The notes beneath the pieces are model-generated. The model did no database searches and had not been told where the DNA came from. It was given only the letters and a program-made list of their open reading frames with translations. From NCBI GenBank assembly GCA_040752005.1, contig JBFMFX010000001.1:196471-260470 (forward strand): 64,000 nt of DNA, written 5' to 3'. Shown one piece after another: positions 21,075 to 30,452 of the stretch. This DNA is from RBG-16-66-20 sp040752005. Lineage in GTDB: Bacteria; Pseudomonadota; Gammaproteobacteria; Burkholderiales; SG8-39. How positions within the stretch are numbered: the stretch's first letter is position 1; each line of letters starts with the position of its first letter. The position numbers and the translations under genes are program-made.

Positions 21075-22469
21075 GTGCAGCTCGCGCAGGGCGAATCGCT
21101 TCTCGACACGATCGCGGAGTTCTGCCGCCGCAACGGCGTCGCCGAATCCACCTTCGGCCGGCGCGTGGTGAACGACGGCAAGTTCGTCGCGCGGCTGCGC
21201 GACGGCGCGCGCGTGACGCCGGAGACGCTGGAGCGCGTGAGCGCGTATCTGGAGCGCCACGGCGTCGCCGCACCCGGGGCGCCGCGCGAGCTGCGCCCGC
21301 TCATCCGGCTCGCCCAGCGGCCCCCCACCGCGGCGGCGCCCGAGCCGGTCGCGCGCCAGTTCCGCTTCTTCGACAACCGGCAGAAGTACCTCCTCTTCGT
21401 CAGCACCTGCGGCGAGAAGGAGGTGGTCGCGCGCCGCATCGGCATGGAACTGGCGCACCTGCGCCCGCGGCCGCCGGCGGTGCGCGTCTTCGACGCCGGC
21501 ATGGGCGATGCGACCGTGCTCACGCGCGTGATGCGCGAGATGCACCGGCGCTTTCCGACGATGCCGTTCTACTTCGTCGGCAAGGAGATCAGCCTGGAGG
21601 ACGTGCGCCTGTCGCTCGACAAGATGGCCGACCGCTTCTTCGAGCATCCGGCCACGGTACTGGTGGTGACCAACATGTATTACACCGAGGCGCCGTGGCT
21701 TGCGCCGAAGGCGCTCGCCGCGGCGACCTCGCTCGTCTGGCACGAGGTCGCACTCACCGGCACGACCGCGCACGAATTCGGCGAGCAGATTCAGGCGCTG
21801 GAGCCGTTCCTCGCCCGCCACTGGCAGGCGCGCCACAGCCCGAAGACCGGCAACCCGGTGTACGAGCGGCCGGTGGTACTGGTGCTCTACCGCGACGACT
21901 TTCGGTTCCTGCTCGACGACGTCATCCCGCGCCAGGGCCGGGCGCACGCGGACTACGATCTCATCATCGCCTCGCAGCCCTACCGCGCGCGGGCCCCGCT
22001 CGAATTCAAGGCGCAGAAGGTGATCGCGCCGCTCGCGCGCGCCCTGGGCCTCGGCGGGCGCCTCATCGGCATCCACTCGAAGGGGGACGACCCGGGGCTG
22101 GAGATCGTGCGCCGGATCTGGCCCGAGGAGAACCCGTTCCGGCACGGCCGGCACGAATTGCTGCGGGCGGTGCGCGCCGAGCTCGGACGCGAGGCGCGGC
22201 GCTGCAACTTCAACGCGTATTCGGAGGCGCGCGCGGTGTTCCGGTACGACATGCACACGCTGCCCACCGAGATCGCCGAGAGCGTCGGCACCTCGACGCT
22301 GCTCGCGGCGTGGAACGCGGCCGTTTACGTGGCGCAGATAGACGACGAGCGGCTCGCGCAGGTGGTGGGCGAGCGCCGTTATCTGGACGCCACGCGCGAA
22401 GTGCTGCAGGCCCACGGCGGCCTGTGGTTCCTGGACGAGTCCTACGTCATATCTCGCAAGAGGAATTGA
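21075..22469 (+). CDS. Unknown: N-terminal HTH-like domain fused to Rossmann (methyltransferase-like) domain
   Basis: 464 residues, GTG start behind AAAGGAGG. Residues about 8-62 look like a Cro/C1-type helical DNA-binding segment (AEFCRRNGVAESTFGRR ... GRVTPETLERV), similar to an uncharacterised HTH motif of alpha- and betaproteobacteria. From about 100 on there is a Rossmann-like fold: RVFDAGMGDATVLTRV (137-152) matches the SAM-binding glycine-rich turn with an acidic strand end. No catalytic motif for a known methyl acceptor is recognised. The next gene, 3 bases downstream, is a methylenetetrahydrofolate-reductase homologue, so the pair may link a methyl transfer to the folate pool. Function not assigned. 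Confidence 0.75.
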   Translation: MQLAQGESLLDTIAEFCRRNGVAESTFGRRVVNDGKFVARLRDGARVTPETLERVSAYLERHGVAAPGAPRELRPLIRLAQRPPTAAAPEPVARQFRFFDNRQKYLLFVSTCGEKEVVARRIGMELAHLRPRPPAVRVFDAGMGDATVLTRVMREMHRRFPTMPFYFVGKEISLEDVRLSLDKMADRFFEHPATVLVVTNMYYTEAPWLAPKALAAATSLVWHEVALTGTTAHEFGEQIQALEPFLARHWQARHSPKTGNPVYERPVVLVLYRDDFRFLLDDVIPRQGRAHADYDLIIASQPYRARAPLEFKAQKVIAPLARALGLGGRLIGIHSKGDDPGLEIVRRIWPEENPFRHGRHELLRAVRAELGREARRCNFNAYSEARAVFRYDMHTLPTEIAESVGTSTLLAAWNAAVYVAQIDDERLAQVVGERRYLDATREVLQAHGGLWFLDESYVISRKRN

Positions 22470-22472
22470 GCG

Positions 22473-23363
22473 ATGAGTGTGGTCGCGCGGGCGCAGGGAG
22501 ACGGGCTTGACCGTACCGCCGCAGAGCTCGTGGCCTGCGGCTCGCTGGAGATGAACGCCGACCGGGCGGGCGATGCGCGCGCGATCGCCGCCGAGCTTCC
22601 GGTCGGCACGCGCGTCTACGTCAACCACCTGCCGCGGCACAGCCTGGAGCAGTCGGCTGCGGCGCTCATCGCCCTGCGCGAGGCGGGTCTTGAGCCGGTG
22701 CCGCACCTGGCGGCGCGGCGCATCGGCTCGCGCGAGGCGCTGCGCGCGTATCTCGCCCGCGCCGTCGGCGAGGCGGGCGTCGCCAAGGCGCTCGTGATCG
22801 GCGGCGACGTGAGCGAACCGGCCGGCCCCTGGGCCGACGCGGCGGCGTTGCTGCGCGACGGAGTGCTCGCCGAGTGCGGCATCCGCGAGGTCGGGCTGCC
22901 GGGCTACCCCGAGGGCCATCCTTCGATCCCGAGCCCGGTGCTCGCGCGGCTGCTCACCGAGCGGCTCGAGCTGCTGCGCGCGCAGGGGCTTGGTGCGCAC
23001 ATACTCACCCAGTTCTCGTTCTCGCCCGCGCGCGTGATCGAGTACGCGGCCGAGCTGGCGCGCACGGCGCCCGGCGTGCCGGTGTACGTGGGCCTCGCCG
23101 GTCCGACCGATCCGGTGCGGCTGCTGCGCTTCGCCCAGCGCTGCGGCGTGAGCGCCTCGCTGCGCGCGCTGCGCGCTCAAGGGATGGGCGCGATCCGGCT
23201 CGTCACCCATACCGATCCGATGGAGCAGCTCGTCGCGGTCGCGCGCTACTGCGCCGGCGCGGCCGAGTGCAACGTGGTGGGCGTGCACCTGTTCAGCTTC
23301 GGCGGCGCGGCGCAGGCCGCGGCGTGGATGAACCGCGTCATCACGGCGGCGCGCGAGGCCTGA
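22473..23363 (+). CDS. Methylenetetrahydrofolate reductase-like protein
   Basis: 296 residues, about the length of bacterial MetF. Family-like segments appear in order: PVPHLAARRI (compare PHLTC), ALVIGGDV (compare LRGD), GYPEGHPSI (compare YPExHPE), THILTQFSFS-like ILTQFSFSPARV and VGLAGPTDP. The N-terminal FEFFPP motif of true MetF, with its catalytic Glu, is replaced by SLEMNAD, so canonical 5,10-methylene-THF reduction is doubtful even though the FAD barrel seems intact. It is 3 bases from the HTH-Rossmann gene and certainly co-transcribed with it. It may demethylate or reduce a related one-carbon folate; this is inference. Confidence 0.82.
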   Translation: MSVVARAQGDGLDRTAAELVACGSLEMNADRAGDARAIAAELPVGTRVYVNHLPRHSLEQSAAALIALREAGLEPVPHLAARRIGSREALRAYLARAVGEAGVAKALVIGGDVSEPAGPWADAAALLRDGVLAECGIREVGLPGYPEGHPSIPSPVLARLLTERLELLRAQGLGAHILTQFSFSPARVIEYAAELARTAPGVPVYVGLAGPTDPVRLLRFAQRCGVSASLRALRAQGMGAIRLVTHTDPMEQLVAVARYCAGAAECNVVGVHLFSFGGAAQAAAWMNRVITAAREA

Positions 23364-23389
23364 CCGCGCTGCGGTAGCATGGTGCGGGA

Positions 23390-24226
23390 GTGGAAATTCC
23401 CCTCCCGGTCATGCTGGCGGTGCTCGCGGCGGCGGCTGCGCACGCGGCGTGGAACGCGCTGCTCAAAGCGGGCGCAGATCCGCTGCTGGACGCGGCGCTG
23501 CTGGCGCTGGCGGGCGGCGTGATCGCCGCGCCCCTTCTCGCGCTCGTCGAGCCGCCGCATCCCGCGGCATGGCCTTTCCTCGCGGCCTCGGCCGCGATCC
23601 ATGTCGGTTATTACGCGACGCTCGTGCTCGCGTACCGCGCGGGCGACCTCTCCCACGGCTACCCGATCATGCGCGGCACGGCGCCGCTCGTCGTGGCACT
23701 CGCCTCGGCGGCGGCGTTCGGCGAGCCGCTTTCGGCAGCGGCCTGGGCGGGCGTCGTTCTCATCTGCGGCGGCGTGCTCTCGCTCGGCCTTGCGGGCGGC
23801 GGTGCGACGCATCGCGCGAGCGCCTGGGCGCTCGCCAATGCCGCGATCATCGCCGCCTACACGCTCGTGGACGGCACGGGCGTGCGCGCCGCGGGCGGCG
23901 CCGAGCGCTACGTCGTCTGGCTTTTGCTCTTCATGGGCCTGCCGTTCGGCCTGATCGTCCTCGCGCTGCGGCGCAAGGCGCTCGCGCGCCACTCCGCGCG
24001 TCACTGGCCGCGGGCGCTCGCAGGCGCCGCGCTCTCGGGCGCTTCCTACGGCGTCGCGCTCTGGGCGATGACGCGCGCACCGGTGGCGGTAGTCGCGGCG
24101 CTACGCGAAACCTCGGTGATCTTCGGCGCGCTGATCGGGGCGTGGCTGCTGCGCGAAGGGCGGCTTGCGCCGCGCCTTGCAGGCGCGGCCACGGTCTTTG
24201 CCGGGATGATCGCGCTCAGGCTGTGA
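23390..24226 (+). CDS. EamA/DMT-family transporter
   Basis: 278 residues, GTG start, ten predicted membrane helices as two EamA repeats. The first repeat contains HAAWNALLKAGADP, an opening frequent in this family, and the second ends with the LIGAWLLREG and AGAATVFAGMIAL helices. Such proteins export metabolites or amino acids from the inner membrane; the cargo is unknown. It begins 26 bases after the MTHFR-like gene and could be the third gene of that operon. A GC-rich hairpin follows its stop. Confidence 0.88.
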   Translation: MEIPLPVMLAVLAAAAAHAAWNALLKAGADPLLDAALLALAGGVIAAPLLALVEPPHPAAWPFLAASAAIHVGYYATLVLAYRAGDLSHGYPIMRGTAPLVVALASAAAFGEPLSAAAWAGVVLICGGVLSLGLAGGGATHRASAWALANAAIIAAYTLVDGTGVRAAGGAERYVVWLLLFMGLPFGLIVLALRRKALARHSARHWPRALAGAALSGASYGVALWAMTRAPVAVVAALRETSVIFGALIGAWLLREGRLAPRLAGAATVFAGMIALRL

Positions 24227-24234
24227 GCCGGCTC

Positions 24235-24251
24235 CCGCCGCCAGGCGGCGG
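24235..24251 (+). terminator. GC-rich hairpin after EamA gene
   Basis: CCGCCGCC-A-GGCGGCGG forms an 8-bp inverted repeat 9 bases after the EamA stop. There is no T-tract, so rho-independent termination is uncertain; it could instead protect the 3' end of the mRNA. Confidence 0.3.
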
Positions 24252-24306
24252 CGCCGGCATTCTGCGCTCGCCGCTCGCCGAGTCTGCCTTCGCCAGGACA
24301 TTCGGA

Positions 24307-24312
24307 TAAAAT
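24307..24312 (+). promoter_or_regulatory. Putative -10 box TAAAAT before 90-residue gene
   Basis: GGATAAAATCGG places TAAAAT 15 bases upstream of the ATG at 24327. The same arrangement (TAGAAT or TAAAAT shortly before a start) recurs at 30429-30434 before the MaoC gene and at 48021-48026 before the 65-residue gene. No clear -35 match accompanies any of them. Confidence 0.35.
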
Positions 24313-24326
24313 CGGCCGGTCAGGAA

Positions 24327-24599
24327 ATGAAATTGAGCACGGGCGACGAAACGCTGCGCTGGCCGACCAATCTCGATCGCGAGGCGATCATCGAGCGGCT
24401 GGTGCGGGTGCGCGAGGCGGCGATGGCGGCCGGGCTCGCCGAGGTGGCCGAACGCTTCGCCAGCGTCGAGACGATGCCCTCGCCCAGGATCGGCGCGGCG
24501 GTGGTCGCGGCGCTTACCTGGCTGCAGGACAAGCCCGAGCAGCGGGCGATCGTCACCCAGCTCGAGATGGTGGCGGTGAACCTGAAAAACCTGAAGTAG
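24327..24599 (+). CDS. Conserved-looking hypothetical protein, 90 residues
   Basis: A small soluble protein starting MKLSTGDETLRWPTNLDREAI and made mostly of amphipathic helices, with no membrane segment, signal peptide or cysteine. It has its own TAAAAT-type -10 box and a GGAA ribosome-binding site, and codon use matches neighbouring genes. It lies alone between the EamA gene and the 139-residue gene, about 75 bases before the latter. No family recognised; the helical RLVRVREAAMAAGLAEVAERF stretch suggests a small helical-bundle adaptor. Confidence 0.65.
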   Translation: MKLSTGDETLRWPTNLDREAIIERLVRVREAAMAAGLAEVAERFASVETMPSPRIGAAVVAALTWLQDKPEQRAIVTQLEMVAVNLKNLK

Positions 24600-24674
24600 G
24601 CGCGATCGCCGGCGCGTGGTGGCCGTTCCGGCCATGCGACAATTCCCGCTCTCTCAGGAATTTCCGAGGCTGCC

Positions 24675-25094
24675 ATGGCGACAAGACCCGATGAGCGCTT
24701 GATCGAGCCGGAGATGGACCCGAACGATCTCTGGCTGGAGGAGATCTACACCGACCGCCGCGTCGGCACGATCCGCAAGATGACGCCGGTGAAAGCCGAC
24801 GGCACGCGCGACCCGAAGCGCGAGGTCGCCTGGCTGGGCGAAACCCAGGTGATGAGCGCGGTGGGCGCGCTTCCGATCTCGTTCCCGCTGGAGGCGAAGA
24901 CGCTGGAGGAAGCGGCGCAGAAGTTCGGCGCCGCCGCGAAGGCGGCGATCGAGCGCACGATCAAGGAGTTGCAGGAGCTGCGCCGGCAGGCCGCCTCCTC
25001 CATCCTGATCCCGCAGGGAGGGCTGCCGCCGGTCGGGCCGGGGGGCGTGCCGGGCGGCGGCATCCCGGGCGGCGGCAAGATCCAGCTCCCGTAG
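24675..25094 (+). CDS. Hypothetical protein with Gly/Pro-rich tail, 139 residues
   Basis: Residues 1-75 form a compact acidic domain (DPNDLWLEEIYTDRRVGTIRKMTPV). Residues 76-108 are a strong amphipathic helix that may form a coiled coil. The last 25 residues are a low-complexity Gly/Pro tail (repeats like PGGG, ending KIQLP). The tail looks flexible and could reach a partner. The gene lies 27 bases before the acyl-CoA ligase gene, so it is likely to be co-transcribed with it. No signal peptide. Similar uncharacterised proteins occur in betaproteobacteria, but no function is known to me. Confidence 0.7.
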   Translation: MATRPDERLIEPEMDPNDLWLEEIYTDRRVGTIRKMTPVKADGTRDPKREVAWLGETQVMSAVGALPISFPLEAKTLEEAAQKFGAAAKAAIERTIKELQELRRQAASSILIPQGGLPPVGPGGVPGGGIPGGGKIQLP

Positions 25095-25121
25095 CCGCGG
25101 CTTCGCGAAGGAGGGGAAGGC

Positions 25122-26750
25122 ATGCACGGCCTGATGATGGACATGCCGCTCGCGATCAGCGAGCTGATTCGGCATGCGGACCGCCACCACGGCGACACCC
25201 AGATCGTTTCCAAGCGCGTTGAGGGCGACGGACTTCACCGCTACAGCTACCGCGAGGCGCACCGGCGCTCGCGCAGGCTCGCCAAGGCGCTCGCCCGCCT
25301 GGGGCTCGCGATGCACGACCGCGTCGGCACGCTCGCCTGGAACGGCTACCGGCACTTCGAGCTGTATTACGCGGTGGCCGGCTCGGGCGCGGTGATCCAC
25401 ACCATCAATCCGCGCCTGTTCGAGGACCAGATCGTCTATATCGCCAACCACGCCGAAGACCGGATCCTGTGCTTCGACCTCACTTTCCTGCCGCTGGTGG
25501 AAAAGCTCGCGCCGCGGCTGCAAACGGTGAAGCGCTACGTCCTGATGACCGACCGCGCGCACATGCCGGCGAAGACCTCGATTGCGGGCCTCGCGTGCTA
25601 CGAGGAGCTGCTGGAGGCGGAGGACGACCGCTTCGACTGGCCGCAGTTCGACGAGCGCACCGCGGCGTGCCTTTGCTATACCTCCGGCACGACCGGCAAC
25701 CCCAAGGGCGTGCTCTATTCGCACCGCTCGACGATCCTGCACGCCTATGGCGCGGCGCTGCCGGACGTGCTCAACCTCTCGGCGCGCGACGTGGTGCTGC
25801 CGGTGGTGCCGATGTTCCACGTCAACGCCTGGGGGCTGCCGTACTCTGCCGCCGCCTGCGGCACCAAGCTGGTGTTTCCCGGCCAGCATCTCGACGGCAG
25901 GAGCCTGTACGAGCTTTTCGAGGGCGAGCGCGTCACCATGTCGGCGGGCGTGCCCACGGTCTGGCTCGGACTGCTCCAGTTCATGGATGCGAACCGGCTC
26001 AAGTTCTCGACGCTCAAGCGCGTGGTGATCGGGGGATCGGCCTGTCCGCCGGCGATGATGCGCAAGTTCAACGACGATTACGGCGTCGAGGTGCTGCACG
26101 CCTGGGGCATGACCGAAATGAGCCCGCTCGGCTGCGTGTGCACCCTGAAGGAAAAGCACCTCGGCCTGGACAAGGAGGCCCAGTTCGCGATCCGCATGAA
26201 GCAGGGTCGGCCCCCCTTCGGCGTGGACTGGAGGATCGTGGACGAGGAAGGGCGCGAGCTTGCCGCCGACGGCAGGACGTTCGGCCATCTGCAGGTGCGC
26301 GGCCCCTGGGTGATGAGCGGCTACTTCAAGGGCGAGGGCGGCAATCCGCTCAAGGACGGGTGGTTTCCCACCGGCGACGTCGGCACGCTCGACCCGGACG
26401 GCTACCTGCAGATCACCGACCGCTCCAAGGACGTGATCAAGTCGGGCGGCGAATGGATCAGCTCGATCGAGCTGGAGAACATCGCCATCGCGCACCCGGC
26501 GATCGCCGAAGCCGCGGTGATCGGCGTGCGCCACCCGAAGTGGGACGAGCGCCCGGTGCTGGTCGCGGTGAGAAAGCCCGGGGCGAGCGTGACCAAGGAG
26601 GAGCTGCTCGCGTTCTACGAGGGCAAGGTGGCGAAATGGTGGATGCCCGACGATGTGGTGTTCGTCGAGGAGCTGCCGCACACCGCGACCGGCAAGCTGT
26701 CGAAGATCACGCTGCGCCAGCGCTTCGCTGACTATCGGCTGCCCGGCTGA
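25122..26750 (+). CDS. Long/medium-chain acyl-CoA synthetase (AMP-forming)
   Basis: 542 residues, close to AlkK/FadD-like medium-chain ligases. The P-loop YTSGTTGNPKG is at 186-196, the adenine-binding HAWGMTEMSP near 328-337, the hinge/ATP motif GWFPTGDVG near 417, DRSKDVIKSGGEWIS near 435 and the C-terminal catalytic Lys in TGKLSK. It activates a fatty or aryl acid to its CoA ester through the acyl-adenylate. A GAAGGAGGGGAAGG box precedes the ATG. The order ligase, diguanylate cyclase, enoyl-CoA hydratase suggests an operon. Confidence 0.93.
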   Translation: MHGLMMDMPLAISELIRHADRHHGDTQIVSKRVEGDGLHRYSYREAHRRSRRLAKALARLGLAMHDRVGTLAWNGYRHFELYYAVAGSGAVIHTINPRLFEDQIVYIANHAEDRILCFDLTFLPLVEKLAPRLQTVKRYVLMTDRAHMPAKTSIAGLACYEELLEAEDDRFDWPQFDERTAACLCYTSGTTGNPKGVLYSHRSTILHAYGAALPDVLNLSARDVVLPVVPMFHVNAWGLPYSAAACGTKLVFPGQHLDGRSLYELFEGERVTMSAGVPTVWLGLLQFMDANRLKFSTLKRVVIGGSACPPAMMRKFNDDYGVEVLHAWGMTEMSPLGCVCTLKEKHLGLDKEAQFAIRMKQGRPPFGVDWRIVDEEGRELAADGRTFGHLQVRGPWVMSGYFKGEGGNPLKDGWFPTGDVGTLDPDGYLQITDRSKDVIKSGGEWISSIELENIAIAHPAIAEAAVIGVRHPKWDERPVLVAVRKPGASVTKEELLAFYEGKVAKWWMPDDVVFVEELPHTATGKLSKITLRQRFADYRLPG

Positions 26751-26767
26751 GAGGCGCGCCGAGCGCC

Positions 26768-27888
26768 ATGGTCGGGGAGGAGGGGCGGGTCGGAGAAGCG
26801 GTGGCGGCGAACGCCACGGCGGACCGGGATCAGCGGCGCCGAAAGAGGTGGACCGCGTACTCGGCGGCGAGCTATGCCGTCGACACGCTCTTTCTCGCGC
26901 TGTTCGGCGCCGCCGGCACGATCCCCTGGACGGTCGCGCCGGTCTACGGGCTGGTTGCCGCCGCGCTCTGTTCGGGGCAGTACGTGGTGTATGCCCTGGG
27001 CTGGAACCTGCGCTTTCGGGACCCGAACCTGACCGCGCCGTTCCTGCTCGCCGCCGTCGCGATGCAGCTCGGCGTCGTCGCCGCGGCGCCGACAATCGCG
27101 TTCCCGTACCTGTCGAATCTGTTCACGGTGTTCGCCTTCGGCATGATCTGGCTCGATCCGCGCAGTTCCGCGCTGCTGTGGTCGGTGGGCGCCGCGGCGA
27201 CCGGTCTCGTCCTGTACGCCGGCGGCTCGCGGCTCGCGGTGCCGGTGGCGACCCCGCTCGAGCTGGCGCTGGGGTGGCTGTACTTTTCTCTGGTGCTCGG
27301 CCGCTGCGTGCTGCTTAGCCTGTACGCGAGCGAACTGCGCTCGCGGCTGGAGCGCAGCCGCCGCGCGCTCGCGGCGACGCTTGCGCAGGTCGAGCAGCTC
27401 GCGACCCATGACGAGCTGACGCGCGCCCTCAATCGGCGCTCGCTGATGTCGCACCTGGAGCAGGAGCGCGGGCGCGCGGAGCGCTCCGGCGTGCCGTTCA
27501 GCGTCGCGCTGATGGATCTGGATCACTTCAAGGCGATCAACGATGCGTTCGGGCATGCCACCGGGGACGAGGCGCTGAGGAAGTTCGCGGACATCGTCCG
27601 TGCCACAATGCGCGCAACGGACATTTTCGGCCGCTACGGAGGCGAGGAGTTCATGATGATCCTGACCGGTACCACCGCCGAGACCGCGCGCCTGGCGATG
27701 GAGCGCATTCGCGCCGCGGTCGCCGCCGGCACCTGGCCAGTGCCGGGCAAGGGGCTGACGGTCTCTATCGGCGTGGCGGAGTTCAGGCGCGGCGAGAATC
27801 TCGCGCAGCTGCTCGGCCGCGCGGACATGGCGCTGTACGAGGCGAAGCGCGCCGGACGCGACCGGGTCGTCGTCGGGCAGGGCGAGCC

Positions 27889-27892
<4 letters not shown>
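26768..27892 (+). CDS. Membrane-bound diguanylate cyclase
   Basis: 374 residues. After a charged cytoplasmic tail (1-28) come about six membrane helices (residues 30-190), then a coiled linker and a GGDEF domain (215-370). The active site is GGEEF at 291-295, with RATD at 282-285 exactly five residues before it, i.e. an intact RxxD inhibitory site. LMDLDHFKAIND supplies the metal-binding aspartate. It should make c-di-GMP and be product-inhibited. It starts 18 bases after the acyl-CoA ligase and overlaps the enoyl-CoA hydratase by ATGA, so its production is tied to fatty-acid metabolism. The membrane sensor does not match a named domain that I recognise. Confidence 0.94.
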
Positions 27893-28655
<763 letters not shown>

Positions 28656-28656
<1 letters not shown>

Positions 28657-29330
28657 TGCGGAGGGCGGCCGCGCTGCTGCTGGCGTTGGCCGCGACCGCG
28701 GCGCCGGCGCGCGAGGTCGCGCTCGACGTCGGTCACCACGCCGCCGCCCCGGGCGTGGTTTCCGCCGCCGGCATCGCGGAGTTCGAATACAACCTTGCAC
28801 TGGCGCGCGACGTGCGCGCCGAACTGGAGCGCCGCGGTCTCAGGGTGCGCATGATCGGTGCGGGCGGCGACTACGCGGTGCTCGCGCAACGCACGCGCGC
28901 TGCGCGCGGTGCCGATCTGTTCCTTTCCATCCACCACGACTCGGTCCAGGAGGCGCTGCTCGCGCGCGCAGCGCAGTTCGCCGGATTCTCGCTCTTCGTC
29001 TCGCGCGCCAATCCGCGGCTCGCCGAGAGCCTCGCCTGCGCCTCGGCGATTGGAGCGCGGCTGCGCGCTGCCGGCTTTGCGCCCTCGCGCTACCACGCCG
29101 ACCCGGTGCCGGGGGAGAACCGCCCGTTCGCCGACGAGGCGAACGGCGTGCATTACCATGACAACCTCGCCGTCGCGCGCACCGCGCAGATGCCCGCGGT
29201 GCTCGTCGAGGCGGGCGTCATCGTCAACAGCGAGGAGGAGGCGCGCATGCGCGATCCGCGGATCCGCCGCCGCATCGCCGCCGCGCTCGCCGAAGGAGCG
29301 CAACTCTGCCTGATGCGGCGCGACGACTGA
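28656..29330 (+). CDS. N-acetylmuramoyl-L-alanine amidase (AmiC-like, secreted)
   Basis: 224 residues with a signal peptide (MRRAAALLLALAATAAPAREV, cleavage near APA-RE). The Amidase_3 zinc site is readable: DVGHH near the N-terminus, then FEYNLALARDV with the glutamate, SIHHDS with histidine, and VLVEAGVIVNSEEE with the catalytic glutamate. It should cut the lactyl-amide bond in peptidoglycan in the periplasm. There is no AMIN targeting domain, unlike AmiC. The start overlaps the upstream stop by one base, an odd pairing of a cell-wall enzyme with acyl-CoA genes. Confidence 0.9.
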
Positions 29331-29542
29331 GCGCGGCGCTCGCGCTCGCGGCATTCTTCGACCCGGCTGCGGCGCAGGCGAGCGGCGCGATCGCCCCGGC
29401 GGACCTCGCCAGACGAATCGAAGCGTTCGCGGCGCTGCTCGCGGAACTGGACCGGCTCGACCCGCAGCGGGCAGCGACGCGGCGGGCGGAAACGCAGGCC
29501 GCGCTGGCGGCGATCGCGCGCATGCGCGAGGCGCCGCGGTGA
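29306..29542 (+). CDS. Candidate small secreted protein, non-canonical start
   Basis: An open frame that overlaps the amidase end and stops at TGA 29540-29542, inside the GTG start of the hydrolase gene (GTGA), as expected for a coupled gene. The translation has a signal-like segment (RRLSAALALAAFF, then PAAAQASG) followed by a helical, Arg/Ala-rich tail with LLAELDRLDPQRAAT. No ATG, GTG or TTG lies at a suitable place; CTG at 29306 or 29327 would have to serve. The boundaries are a guess; it may also be a decayed or frameshifted gene. Confidence 0.3.
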   Translation: MPDAARRLSAALALAAFFDPAAAQASGAIAPADLARRIEAFAALLAELDRLDPQRAATRRAETQAALAAIARMREAPR

Positions 29543-30423
29543 GCGAAGCGATTCGCCACGAGTGGCGCGAGGCGGCGGGCGTGCGCCTGCATTGCGCGGT
29601 GGCGGGCGAGCCCGGCGCGCCGCTGATGCTCTTTCTGCACGGTTTTCCGGAGTTCTGGGCCGCCTGGCGCGCGCCGATGCTGCGCTTCGCCGCGCGCGGC
29701 TGGCTTTGCGTCGCGCCCGATCAGCGCGGCTACAACCTCTCCGACAAGCCCGGGGCGGTCGAGGCCTACCGCACCCGGCATCTGGTCGCGGACGCACTGG
29801 CAATCGCCGCCCATTACGCAAGCGGTCCGTTCGTCTTGGTCGGCCACGATTGGGGAGGTGCGGTCGCCTGGGCGGCCGCGATCGCCGAGCCGGCGCGCCT
29901 GGCGCGCCTGGCGATCGTCAATGCGCCGCACCCGTATCTTTTCTGGCGCGAGCTGACCACGAATCCCGCCCAGCAGCAGGCGAGCGCCTACATGAACCTC
30001 TTTCGCCTGCCGAAGGCCGAGCGCGTGCTTGCGGACAACGGCTACGCCCGCCTCGCCGGAGCGTTCGGGCATTTGCCCGAGGCGTGGCGTGCGGAGCTCC
30101 GCGAGGCGTGGTCGCGGCCGGGTGCGCTCACCGGCGGACTCAACTGGTACCGCGCCTCGCCGCTCTATCCCCCAAGCAGAGACGATCCGGGTGCGGCGAG
30201 GCTGAGGCTCGACCCTGAGAACTTCGTCGTCCGGGTGCCGACGCTTGTCCTCTGGGGCGAGCAGGACAGCGCGCTTCTCACCGGCTGCCTGGCGGGGCTG
30301 GAGGATTTCGTGCCCGAGCTGAGGCTGGTGCGCGTGCCGGATGCCTCGCACTGGATCGTGCACGAGAAGACTGCGCTCGTCTGCGACGAAATCGAGCGGT
30401 TCGCGGGCGCGCCGGGCGGCTAG
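29539..30423 (+). CDS. Alpha/beta hydrolase, epoxide hydrolase-like
   Basis: 294 residues, GTG start. HGFPEFW (34-40) is the oxyanion motif of epoxide hydrolases and haloalkane/fluoroacetate dehalogenases. Asp104 in GHDWGG is the nucleophile, replacing serine of esterases. His in DASHWIVHEK completes the triad, and PDQRGYNLSDKP (60-71) is typical of the epoxide hydrolase branch. The cap region (about 135-215) carries tyrosines (SAYMN, NWYR) expected to activate the epoxide. Cytoplasmic, cofactor-free. Likely substrates are epoxides or small haloacids. Confidence 0.9.
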   Translation: MSEAIRHEWREAAGVRLHCAVAGEPGAPLMLFLHGFPEFWAAWRAPMLRFAARGWLCVAPDQRGYNLSDKPGAVEAYRTRHLVADALAIAAHYASGPFVLVGHDWGGAVAWAAAIAEPARLARLAIVNAPHPYLFWRELTTNPAQQQASAYMNLFRLPKAERVLADNGYARLAGAFGHLPEAWRAELREAWSRPGALTGGLNWYRASPLYPPSRDDPGAARLRLDPENFVVRVPTLVLWGEQDSALLTGCLAGLEDFVPELRLVRVPDASHWIVHEKTALVCDEIERFAGAPGG

Positions 30424-30452
30424 ACGGCTAGAATCCGGCGCCGGGAGGTGTC

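Noticed and set aside
20886..23288. 800-codon minus-strand frame
   Set aside because: Antisense to the HTH-Rossmann and MTHFR-like genes, with no recognisable domain.
24235..24251. Strong intrinsic terminator after the EamA gene
   Set aside because: The hairpin has a one-base loop and no T-tract; kept only as a weak candidate.
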